This document shows, piece after piece, positions 35,905 to 46,991 of a DNA stretch of 64,000 nt (position 1 is its first letter; every line of letters starts with the position of its first letter). The notes below the pieces were generated by a model. That model was not told the origin of the DNA and made no database searches. It saw only the letters and a list, made by a program, of their open reading frames with translations. Source of the DNA: Uranotaenia lowii (taxonomy: Eukaryota; Arthropoda; Insecta; Diptera; Culicidae); NCBI RefSeq assembly GCF_029784155.1, contig NC_073693.1:135459988-135523987 (forward strand), read 5' to 3'. The translations under genes and the position numbers were made by a program.

Positions 35905-38900
35905 TTACTATGATTGGAACACTGCGGTTCGTTGAATTATTCAAAAAACAAAAATTACATTTATGATAAAGTAATCATTACTTCTTCAATTTTCAGCCAA
36001 TTTTGATTAATGACTACTTAAAATCTTTGGTTTGAATTGACATTCAAGACCAAAAGAGAATCAGATTTTTTAAATGTAACCATCGAGTCTAAAACTTTTT
36101 CTGAAACAAAATTTTCTCTAAAAAATGCGTTTTTATAATTTTTTCTATCTTAAAGTCACGAATATCAACAATACCGTTGATTATATGCAAAAATGATGTT
36201 GACATGATAGATAGAAAATTTATTCACCTTTAATATGCAAAAAAGAGATTTCAAATTACTGTTATGCAGTCCGAGATATTTCAATCTAAGTAAAAGTACT
36301 TTATTTTATTTTATTTTATTAAACTTATCATTAAAATCATCAATTTAAAATTATCATATTTGAATTTTTTAATTTCATTTTCGGATTCAGCACCCGATTT
36401 AACATTAAAAATAAAGGTCGGTCAATAATTTTTTTTTATTTTGTAAACTAGTGTAATTTAAGGAAGTACATTTTTAACTTTTTTGACAAAACATAAAATG
36501 AAATAAAATAAAGGTTTCAAATCAAATCCATTATCAACTTTTCTCAAGATCGCCAGTAATTTTGATTTCAGCGAAAATACTTAAAGTATTCTTCTGCTTG
36601 TTCACTTCACTCCATTTAAAACAAGTTGAATTTCAGATATACAAAACGAAAATCAAATTCAGGCTTCTGCAAATTTGTTTAATGAAATAAAAACTTTTAT
36701 ACACATTTCTTCAGAAGTGTTCAAAATGCTTGTTAAAAAATCTTTCCAATTTAAAAAGAAATCTGTAGAAATCTCCTATTTTGGATCATTTATCATCATC
36801 ATCATCAACATTATTCCCAAAATAAATGATTCAGTTGTTTTACTTTCATGTAGTTTTGTTAGAGCGTCAATGTTGATTCCACTCAAAAGTGATTTATTTT
36901 TTAACTTATAAAATCCATATTACCAAAACTGGGATTGTATCTTATAATCTTCTTATTTTGTTTTAATAGTCAAATAAATTAATGGAACTTAATATATTTG
37001 TATTGAATTTATGAGTAAATTTACCGAATTTTAAAAGTCAAACTATTTTAATTTTATGATTATAAGTTTTTCATTGTTTTTTCCAATCCTTAATTTTTGT
37101 GTTTTAAAAACGTGATCTTTTTGGAAGACTATGAATCTACAATTCAAATAAGAAAAACATAGATTCTACCTTTTGTCCTTTCCTGGACCCTGTATTTTGA
37201 CGGTGACAAAATATACAGAGTTTGGAGTTTTAAACTATTAAAGGTGCACTCGAAAATATATACCTTTTCCTTTTTTCACTTTAAAAACCTTTTAAGGATC
37301 GTTGATTAATTTTTAAAATCTTTGAAACGTTCGGAAAACTATTCGAAGTAGCTATTTCAAAGCTTAATTTGAATGCCCAACGTTTATTAAATTATTATTT
37401 GTTTTGTGATTTTAGTATTTACAACAATTCCTGTAATTGTTTATTTTTATTTTTATCTATTTCTACTCATTCGTTCAAGAAATCACCCATCACCCTACCT
37501 GTACTTTGTCAGTATAAGCTTTCAATAATGAACGTGTTTTTTTTCAATAAATATTGAAAACTGTTAATGTGAATAAATTTTTTATAATTTGTATATGAAA
37601 AAGGATTTTATCTCTTATTTTGATCACTGGCACTCTTGAAATAAAATTGATTTTCCCCTTTTGTATCAAATTTAATTTGATCTTCAGGTATGAGTTTTGA
37701 ATAATTTTTTTCAAGTTCAGTGGATTTTTTAACCTAACTAATAATTCACAATTCAAATTGTGGTAAGTTATTTCTTTAAATCCATAATATTACAGTGACA
37801 TTCTTCAATCAAACTTTCAATTGAAAGTAAAGAAAAGGAATTGATGTCTTTTTTTAAGTTGAGACGAATTTTAAACAAAATTTTTCAACATTTTGCTGAA
37901 TTTTTAATCATGATTAATTTCTTACCTGATCTGGAATTTATTTAAGAATTGGGATTTAGTTTCTTTTTAAATCTTTGTTATCATTTATGTATTTCATTTC
38001 TATGATTCTTCATCAGAGCAGAATGTTAGTTAAGTCTATTGGCAATGATTTTTACACATTTCAAAGATGATTTTCATTTATCGAAATGATTGAGCCATAT
38101 TTTCAAATGGCTATTCTCAAAGTGAACGTATTTATTGGATTAAAAGTAACGCCCTTTCGGATGCTCGAAATAAAATCTTGGATCTACGACACGAAACTGC
38201 TAAATGCTAACCTGCTCAGCGCATGCTGTTTCATTAACAGAGTTGCCAATCGTCTTCCGATGCGCCATTAAACTAGAAATTTTTATGACTTTTTATAAAT
38301 CAGCCAATCCCGCGCGGCGGGTGGTGGAAGATTGGTTTACCGCTGAATGGTAGGAAAGCAATAACTTTGTGGTGCTTTGACGTTGGCTCATCTCCCACGC
38401 AGTAGGATGGGGGTGGTCGAATAGGCTACCGTGCGAAGCTAACTAACCCCGCATCATTGGGAGCAAGCGGTCTATTGATGAAATAGAACTAAGCCGATTC
38501 ACTCTTCGGAGATTATACCCATATTAGAAAAGTTAGCTTCTTACAAATTGAAAATAAATGCAATTTTATTCTGAAGTAGGTATCAATAAAATAAGAAAGT
38601 TTAATCTGGGCTCGTAACCTTAATGCCTAACAATCGTTTTTGGGTTTCTACAGTTCCAAACAATTATGAGAAGTTTATTGAATTTGGATTTATTGTTCGA
38701 CAAACTAGGTTTACTCGATTTTTGCGTGCAATGCTACTGCACATCGAGTTCAGTTCATTAGTGGAACATTTTATTTCTCTCACGCTCACGCCCGGATACT
38801 TCACGACAGCATTCATTCAATGATCGTGGGTGGAGAAATAATAAAAAAGTACAACTTCGAATCAGATGCGAATTAATTTATTTCGGTGGATAAAATAGGT

Positions 38901-40415
38901 ATTACAAAAAGCCGTTCGTTGGGAAGCATGATTGAATTATGGCAGCGGAGTTGCACTTCAATTATGCTAACAAGAATATGGGTTTGCGTTTCGTTTGGAT
39001 TGAAGAGCACATAGCTCAGCCAATAATCAATGGTGGAGTTTGAGTGCCAATTTGAGGAAAAACTTTTTTAGGCGTAGATGTTTTGGAGGTTGAAGGGTTA
39101 ATCAGAAAAAGCCCAAAAAATCCCGAAGAAATCTTATAATTAGGATTACAAAAATACGTTGAACTAAAACCACTAAAACCAAAACCAAAAAGATATTTTT
39201 TAAATTTTTAGCAAAAAATAAGCATAAGATAAATTTAGTTTGGGTTCTTAAAGTGCGCTTCAACGTTTATACGTAAATACTATTTACATGTCATAATCGT
39301 GATAAGCTCCGCTCTTTTCATGGAGTTCAAATGGATATCATTCATTCGAGAGTTCTTCTCAACAGGAAGGTGCTTCTGTTTTCAGTCACACGGCTGGATA
39401 AATCGTTGAATCCAAACCAGCTTCTCGTGCTGTGTTTTATTCGATGTAAAAACTTGAAACAAAGTAAGAAAATTTGCAAATGCAAAACCACTCTCTCGGA
39501 TGGCATGAATAGAAGACGACACAGCAAGATGTAGAAAAAAGCCCAGAAACATACCCATAACTGTATGTAGCAAAAACATAAATTTTAATTACTTTTTCTT
39601 ATGTTGAATCCTTACAAGGTAAAGGGCTTGTTCTCATTCTCGGTTTACCCTTATGCTTGTAAATCCCCCTCCTTCCTTCTTTGGAAAAACTGGGAACAGC
39701 AATGAATGAATTCTACACCGGCGTGTGTTCCTTGCTTTTCCTGTTTTGAATATGACGTGCAGCATTAGGTAGATTCATATTCAATTCGAAAAAATACAAT
39801 AAGTTTCTTAAACAAATGTTTTATTTTAAAAGTTCATTAGATACTTTCTACTTTTTTTTATAAATTATTGTTAAAAATATCCATTGAATTTTCGAAACTG
39901 AATTTCCTAATGGAACGTGTCATTTGCTAGGGGCAAAAGAAATAGCTTCAGAGAAACAAAAAAAACTACTAAGAAACGAATCTAAAGCTGCTGATTCACA
40001 AGCAGCAAAATTTTCCTGAACTTGAAAAAAGTGTAAAGAAGCTCGTCAGTACGAGAAGATGAAAATTTAACAACCCATTCGTTTACAATTTTTCTATACG
40101 TCTGTGTACCTCTACAAGCTTACGTTTACTATAGTTTTTCTTTGCCTTCATGTTGGAGCCTCTTTGTGGCTGCCCTGGATCACCATCTTTTTGCTCCATT
40201 CGCAAATGAATTTGTATGTAGGTAAACGATGCATTTCACACCCCATTAAGAAAGCTTCAGCCCATGCTGCTGGGAATAGTAAGAGGGATGAGTGTCGTTT
40301 AACATTTTAAGTATTTGTATGGGAAATGTTTTCTAAAATTTTAAGAGAGGTACTTACAAAGATTTATGCTCTAGAAAAATTAGCAATTGGAAACAATACA
40401 ACTATGAGATTACCT
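35905..40415. other. Long AT-rich stretch, no gene recognised
   Basis: Strongly AT-rich from 36000 to 38270. The block 38290-38510 is markedly GC-richer (CCCGCGCGGCGGGTGG near 38310) with no partner in the window; it could be an old repeat or unique host sequence. Short frames throughout lack motifs. Confidence 0.45.
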
Positions 40416-40417
40416 TA

Positions 40418-42613
40418 AAGGGCGAACACGAAATTATTGCGACACCGAAAATGATATGCAAATTTATTTATGCTGTTTTGAATCAATCCAAAATTTTAGG
40501 GTTCTTTTATACATACATATATCAACTTCAAAAATCAAAAGAAAAGTTAATCGATGGAGTCTTGAGTGTAAAATTTAACGCATTTTAGCTTGATGCTCCC
40601 ATCAAAGTTTTTACTTTGTCAGTCGGTAGCAGTTCCTCAGTTTTTTTTTTCTTCATTTTCTTAACATGTCCTTCTCGTCTTTGACTGTCTTCTTGCTCTT
40701 CCGAAGTTCCCGCTTCATTATGGGTCGATTCACGATGACGTATGTTCCCTTTTGTGGTGACAGTTCGCACGTCCTGTTTACAAAATTTCACGAACGAGAA
40801 ATGGGGTGCGGCGAAATTTTTCATGTAGCTGCACGGTCAAGAAATTAAACTTAAAACTCAGTTTGAGGATAGCAAAAAACCAAGTCCCATTTTGTGAACT
40901 AAATTTAGCGCATTTTTTGGTTTCTTAACGGTTATCTCTCCGGGAAAGAACAGAAAGTTGAAAATTCTTAAGAATTTCGAAAAGGAGGTTTGTTTATCAA
41001 AATGTTACAACATGTTTTTAAAGCACTTTTTTTCAACACAATTCTTCTGGACCAATCCGCTTTGCATTGAATATTCTCGGACATCGCTTATCTACTTGAA
41101 ACGAAAAATCCCATCAAATGTTCAACCGTGGAAGCTTCTGTAGAATTCGAATGTGCAGAATCGATTGTCCAGAAGTTTCTTGTGTTATTTTGACCGGAAA
41201 CTGTAAACAAATGCACTTGTACGACAACACTGTTCAAAGACAGAAGAATATAATTTAAAAAATTTTCCAGTAAGCATACTGAAATATGCTGAACTATTCT
41301 AAATTTTTATGATATGATATTTTTGAGGAATAACAATAACGTCGGATAGTTTAAATTTTAAGTTTAAATTCATTTATTCTAATATTTCTGTTTTCAGTTG
41401 GATTTACGAACAAAATGATTGATTTTTCATTTTTTGATTCTAGAAACATCTAATTTCTCAACAAATAGTTTCCCTTTTAAATTTTTTTTATCCCATAACT
41501 GAGCTGTGAACTATAGCTAAAACCGTGTGAATGAAGATTAAATGAGGACTCAAATGTTTGCTTTGCTTCCTCAGCGTGTATAATTGGAAAATAAGGAATC
41601 AAAACAGATATCACGAAATGTCAAAAACAATGTATTGCTCCACCGGGCGCAGCTCCGGACAGTTTGGCCATGAACTGTCCGGCTTTGGAACAAAATTGAC
41701 AGAATTGGCTCATACCACTCCAGGACACTTTTAGAATAGTGGAATGATACCAAATCGGGCCAAAATAGTGGAGCTTCGGCGTGCTGCTGCAAGAACGGTA
41801 AAAAGCGCTTCTCGATGCACTCAGATTTGTAGATCTCGCCATTTTCTGTACCCTTTGCCACGAAAGGCTCACTCCTCAGTCCGCAAGAGCAGATGGCTTG
41901 CCAAACAAGTTATTTGGAGGCGAACTTCGACATTTTTATCTTGAATTTGCCGTCCACATCGAATTTGCTCTTGCCGATGAAAAACTCCAACCCCGGAATT
42001 TGCTTAAAATTGGCTTTTATATACGTTTTGTCGTCCATCACACAGCAGCCATATTTTGTCAGCATCTTCTCGTAGAGCTTCCGTGTCCGAGTGTTAGCCG
42101 TCGATTGTTTCCGCTCATCGTGGTTTGGGAAGTTCTGTACCTTGTATGTACATATGTAATCCAGCTCTCTTCTTTGCACTTTGGACGTAGCTCTGCGATA
42201 TGCCATTCTTTTCAGCCAAATCATGGCTTGAGACGTTGGGATTTGCTTTAATCATCTGCATCACCTTTCCCTCCGTTTTTATTTGTTCTCCGTTCCTGGT
42301 TTTCCTCCAGCTCCTTTGCCGTGGTCCAATGTTAACCGCTCCTGAAGCCGCTTCAACACTCTGGGATAGTGAATATTCAACATTTTCTCAACTGCCGGTG
42401 CGACAGGAAATTCCAGGTGTTTGGAAAGAATTTGTTCTTTCGACTCGCATTGGTTAACTTCCCCTATCGTTGAATCGAAAAACACGACTTCGAGTTTGAC
42501 AGCATGTAAACAATATACATTAATGAGAAAGTGTGCAAAATTTGGTTGATTTTTACCCAATGGTAAAAAAGTTATGCCCTGTTGAATGTGTCGCAATAAT
42601 TTTGTGTTCGCTC
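40418..42613 (-). mobile_element. Decayed Tc1/mariner-type transposon, different family
   Basis: Left end AAGGGCGAACACGAAATTAT after TA; right end AATAATTTTGTGTTCGCTC before TA. The inner bases GCGACAC (left) and GTGTCGC (right) continue the terminal repeat. At 2.2 kb it is too long for a simple mariner because an insert of roughly 0.87 kb (about 40750-41627) separates the catalytic Glu region from the C-terminus. It is diverged from the DD37E copies at 3938 and 46131. Confidence 0.75.
40570..42500 (-). pseudogene. Mariner-type transposase, multiply broken
   Basis: On the minus strand, pieces appear in the right order across several frames. An N-terminal helix-turn-helix region lies near 42180-42450, then VMDDKTYIKANFKQIPG (first Asp, about 42050), FWPDLVSFHYSKSVLEWY (second Asp, about 41730), and CPELRPVEQY (Glu, about 41645), the last reached only after a one-base frameshift. 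After the insert, a basic C-terminal piece with IMKRELRKSKKTVKDE (about 40700) and TDKVKTLMG (about 40600) matches the layout of the C-terminus of the 4083-5102 transposase. The Asp-Glu spacing is 37-38, uncertain because of the shift. Non-functional. Confidence 0.75.
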
Positions 42614-42615
42614 TA

Positions 42616-44436
42616 TGTTGTCTGGAATCCCATACAGTCGTACACAGCAGAAAATTTCTTAATGAATACGGAATTTCTGATTTATTTTTTCACAAGTGTA
42701 ATTCCACTCCTTTTTTGTAGTTTAAGTCTATTTTCAGAAAGCCGATAGAAATAAATTGTTTCGTTCTAATATTTTATTCCGTGATGTAAAAATCAAGTGG
42801 CCAGTGAAATTTATATAACAAACAGTGTAAAATGATGTTTGATTGAAATTGAACGAAACTGATCGTCTATTCTAATAGTGGTATGTTTTTAACCCTTCGT
42901 TTCATAAAGTTACAAATATGCAACAATTAATTAAAACTGTTCTAAACTTCACATTTAGCTAAAAAGCAAATTTTTTTTTGGAAGGAAATAATATTTATAA
43001 TTTCAAGATCACGTTCAATTAAAAAAAAATATTTTTAGTGTTTATAGGAACCAAAAAAACCCACTTGAATCTGAAAAATATGGAATGTGGAAAAAGCCTA
43101 ATTTTTCAAATTTTTGGCCTAGTGTAATTCATATTGAGAATTTTTTTTCGACTCAAAAAAAATATTTTCGTATTCCCACTAAAGTAATTTACATAATAAA
43201 CAAAATTTGAGATTTTTTTTTTGTTTTTTCTCTGATATAATGGGTTTTCAATAACTGTTGCAAATATGCAACACCATGCAACGGTAGTACCCTAGCTAGT
43301 TATATGGGTTCCATAGTGTGTTTTCGAAACTTGCATCGTTAAACAGTGTATTTGTTTCCCGATGACAATGTTTTCGTTATAAATGATTTATTATCATGTT
43401 CAGGCCGTATTAAGAGGGGGGGGATGAGAAAAATTGCCCCCCCCCCCCTGAATAAAGAGGGCCCCCGAGGTGAAAAAAAAATAAAAGTTTTGCTCTAAAC
43501 CGTTATCAAAACTAGAAAAATATTATAAAAAGTTCAAAATTTATCAAACTTTAAACTAGGACGGGTCCGAATAATTAACTTATTTAGGATTTGTAATTCA
43601 GCGTATGTAAAACACATTATTTTGATTTTTTTTCCGCGGCCCATTGGTATAATAAATACATATTTTGAATAAAAAAAAAAGTCGGATGCCTTCATAACTT
43701 GCAAAATAAGCATACACCAATTTTCAAAAGTTCTATATTATTCAACGTGATTCAAACTCAAGTACGGGGCTTTATCCAGAGAGTTCAAAAATCTTAAAAC
43801 AAACAACGAATACGCTTTTTTATTTTTCCACTTGAAAATTCAGTACTATCTGCCAACATTCGATAACCGAGGTTTGAAGTATTGTTTTGCTTTTTTTTTC
43901 TTAGAGATGAATGAATGATTTGATTGAAAATTACAATGCTCATTATTTTTTACTAAAGTATGAGCCGTTTCTTATTATCAATCGACGAAAAATGCTCTTT
44001 ATTTATACTATTTAACCTTTTCCTGGAAGCTCTGGAAGTTGATTTTAAATTGAAACTTTTTGTTCTCGAATTTAGTTTTATTTTTATTTCTTTTTTATTC
44101 TCAAACTGATTTCAAGTTTGAATTCTAATTTTAGAATCATGTTCCAAATTCTAATGCTCATTCCGAAGAAATCTTTATTGTTCTTTTAATTTTGCCAACA
44201 AATGATATTTAATTGTTTAATGTAATTTGTAATTGGATCATTCCTTCAAAACTAAATTGAGAATTTGCTCTTCAATATCAAGTTTGTTTATTAAAACTGG
44301 CATATAGTTATGGTATGATTTAAGATTAAGAATCTTTATCAGAACCAATTTAAATACGTTTTCGGAATTGATTTGAGTTGATTTGTTCAAGGTTATGTTC
44401 AGAAAAGTTGTATAAGTAAGAAAAGCTTTCCATTTT
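42616..44436. other. Non-coding, with a possible MITE end
   Basis: AACCCTTCGTTTCATAAAG with CAAATATGCAACAATTAAT near 42891-42935, and GTTGCAAATATGCAACA near 43258, resemble the small element at 45236-45405. C- and G-runs occur at 43415-43450. No gene was recognised. Confidence 0.4.
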
Positions 44437-44514
44437 GCCGCCGGTCGTGGCCTAGAGGATAGCGTTCCAGCCATCTAAGCCAGAGTCCATGAGATCGAAT
44501 CCCGATCACGGCAC
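44437..44514 (+). repeat. tRNA-like sequence (SINE head)
   Basis: GCCGCCGGTCGTGGCCTAGA holds an A box (TGGCCTAGAGGATAGCG); AGATCGAATCCCGATC holds a B box. It lies 230 bases upstream of a second tRNA-like block on the same strand. Acceptor pairing is only partial, so a Pol III-derived repeat is preferred over a tRNA gene. Confidence 0.5.
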
Positions 44515-44741
44515 ATATAGTGCTCTTTCCGTGATCTGGTGGTAAGATGCTAGCCATAAAATCCTTGAAAGATGTACGCCTTAGAGTTAAGTAAATTAGA
44601 TCTCTTCAAAGAAACATGAAGTTTCACTGAGATCCTATATGTGTGTGTTCGTTTTTTTAGCACCTTCAAGCAAACGTAAGGAATAATTTCCTCAGTAGGT
44701 GGTATATTATCGCATAACTACTCCTAGCTAATTTCTCGAGA

Positions 44742-44823
44742 GTCTTTGTTGTCTAGTGGATAAGCTGGTGCGAGTCTGGTTCCGATGTGCCAGGCTGGGT
44801 TCGATTCCCGGTATCGGCGAGAC
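44742..44823 (+). repeat. tRNA-like sequence (SINE head)
   Basis: A box TTGTCTAGTGGATAAGCTGG and a near-consensus B box GGGTTCGATTCCCGG, with a 5-bp T-stem around it. A second B-box-like GGGTTCGAATCCC follows at 44830. The acceptor stem fails to pair fully. Probably a SINE with its body running towards 45090; no clear TSD was found. Confidence 0.5.
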
Positions 44824-46128
44824 AACTTTTGGGTTCGAATCCCATAAGAAGCCGACAGGTAAGATGTGTTTCCTCTTATAACTGTTGAACTTAACTTATG
44901 AATGTTGAACCAGCTGCCAGCTGAACAGGTATATGCACGGATGCCGGAATACCTCTAAGTAACCTGATTGACTAGTTCTTCCAAAATATACCTACATACG
45001 AAGCCATGGGGTCGGTCCAAGAATGCATGTGAGCACATACTTAGGCAGAAACTGCGGTGAATCCGTGCACCCATGGTGGAAAACCAACATACATAACTAC
45101 TCCCAGATAAATTCTTAACTTTCCGGTGTCCAGAAATCTAGATTTGCGAAGTTACTGTGCGAAAACTATGATTAGTGCAAAAGAAATTAGGAATAAGCAT
45201 TTATTTCCAGTTGTCGAGTGTGAAGAAAAAAAGGTGTAACCGTTTCATGTTGTTGCAAATATGCAACAATTAATATTTTTGCTAAATAACCGAAATATGT
45301 GAAAATAATATTTTTTCCTTATTTTTCCCTTCATGTATTCATCATTGCGCACTATTGAGAATTTTTTCGAGAAAAAATAAAAAATCATGAAATGAAGGGT
45401 TAAATTGATAAAAAAATTAATGATGTTATTGAAATCAAAGAGTTGTTTATCGATTACAGCAACAGCAGATTTTGCAGTGGCAGGGATCTGGATTATGATT
45501 GCCTGGAAAGAAATTTGAATAGTATGAGGCATTTGTTAGCAAAAACTCATCCTGGCTCGACAGTGACATGAGGATCCGGACCATGATGATTAATTGCCCT
45601 TTTTTTCCTCGAAAGGGAGTACTAGGGTTTTCAGAAGAAGAAAATCATTTCGATTAGAACGATGAAGCAATTGATAAAACAAATCAACAAAATTTTCATT
45701 TTTTCGAGTTGCAAAGAACTTAAGAACTGATTTAGTTTAATAGAGGCGCAGATCCTAAATATGCAATTTTTTTTCTAACAACTCTTGCTATCGCAGTTTT
45801 AGCACTTTTTTTGCCAAAACTGTAGAACATTACAAAGATTTTGTGATCAAAGGTTTTATTTAACTCAATGTTCAACTATCCCGAAGACCGCAAGTGATTT
45901 TGAATTTTGAGAAAAAAGTTAAAGAGTTATAGATAGTTTCTAATTGTTTGTTTTACCAAATTCTGCAAAATACGGGAATTTTGACGACATTTTCAGAGAA
46001 ATTTTAACCCAAATTGAATCTTAGATATTTCTTAATCCATAAGTCCAAGAGTTTTGCTGTCTTCAACGAAGTTCTTAAATAAATTTTTTTTAATATCAAA
46101 TACTCATAGACTTTATTCAGCAGTGTCA
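44824..46128. other. Non-coding; small MITE at 45236-45405 and old repeat
   Basis: A short element of about 170 bp (TAACCGTTTCATGTTGTTGC at the left, CATGAAATGAAGGGTTA at the right) contains TTGCAAATATGCAACAATTAAT-like sequence shared with 42900. About 45760-46128 resembles 15840-15900 and is the old repeat into which mariner copy 2 inserted. Confidence 0.4.
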
Positions 46129-46991
46129 TAAAGGGTGATGCGGTCAAGGGAAATGTGTGGAACCGCGTGTAAATCGGTGAAAACCAAATTAAATTTCTTT
46201 TTCAAGGTTAATTAGTATACAATTCAGGAAAAATATTCAGTTAGGCTTCCACTTTTCAAATCCGAATTGCCGGGCCTTGCACTTAACCTCTGCCATCAGA
46301 TTTTGTACAGCCACCTTGTCCACCTTCTTCGCCGCAGAAAGCCAGTTTACCTTAAACTGCTGCTCGTCCTTAGCAGTTTTTTGGTCTTCTTTAGGTTCCG
46401 CTTGACAATAGCCCAGTATTTCTCAAACGGGCGGAGCTCTGGCGTGTTGGGAGGGTTCTTGTCCTTGGGAGCCCCCTGCACGTTGTTGGCGGCGTACCAC
46501 TCCATGGCCTTTTTACCGTAATGGCAAGTTGCCAAATCCGGCCAAAACAGTACGGAACAGCCGTGTTTCTTCAGGAAAGGCAGCAGACGTTTATTCAAAC
46601 ACTCTTTCACGTAAATTTCTTGGTTGACAGCCCGGAAGCTATGAAAATGCTGCTTTTCAAGCCACAGGTACTGATGGCTTGCCAAACCAGATATTTCTTC
46701 TCGAACTTTGACAGTTTCATGTGCTTGAAAATATCTGCTATTTTTTTTTTTTTTTTTTTTAAATATGTCTTTATTTGTATCAAATCATCATTACACTTAT
46801 ATTACATTATTGCATTAAACTAGGTGTTCAGCTCAATAATGAACTGTTCATAGCCCTATAAGTAACTAGATTATAAAAATTTATTTATAAGATTTAAATT
46901 TGCTGAGCGCAATCAAGTTTTTAATGTAGGAGAACATCCTGTAATAGCAAAAATATTTTATACTTAAAACTAAACACTATCTTAAATTAAA

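Noticed and set aside
40104..40310. Small secreted protein with signal-peptide-like N-terminus
   Set aside because: Hydrophobic starts are common in AT-rich random frames; no cysteine pattern, splice signal or homology was seen.
44742..44823. Functional tRNA gene
   Set aside because: The B box is excellent but the acceptor stem does not pair and the element continues into SINE-like sequence.
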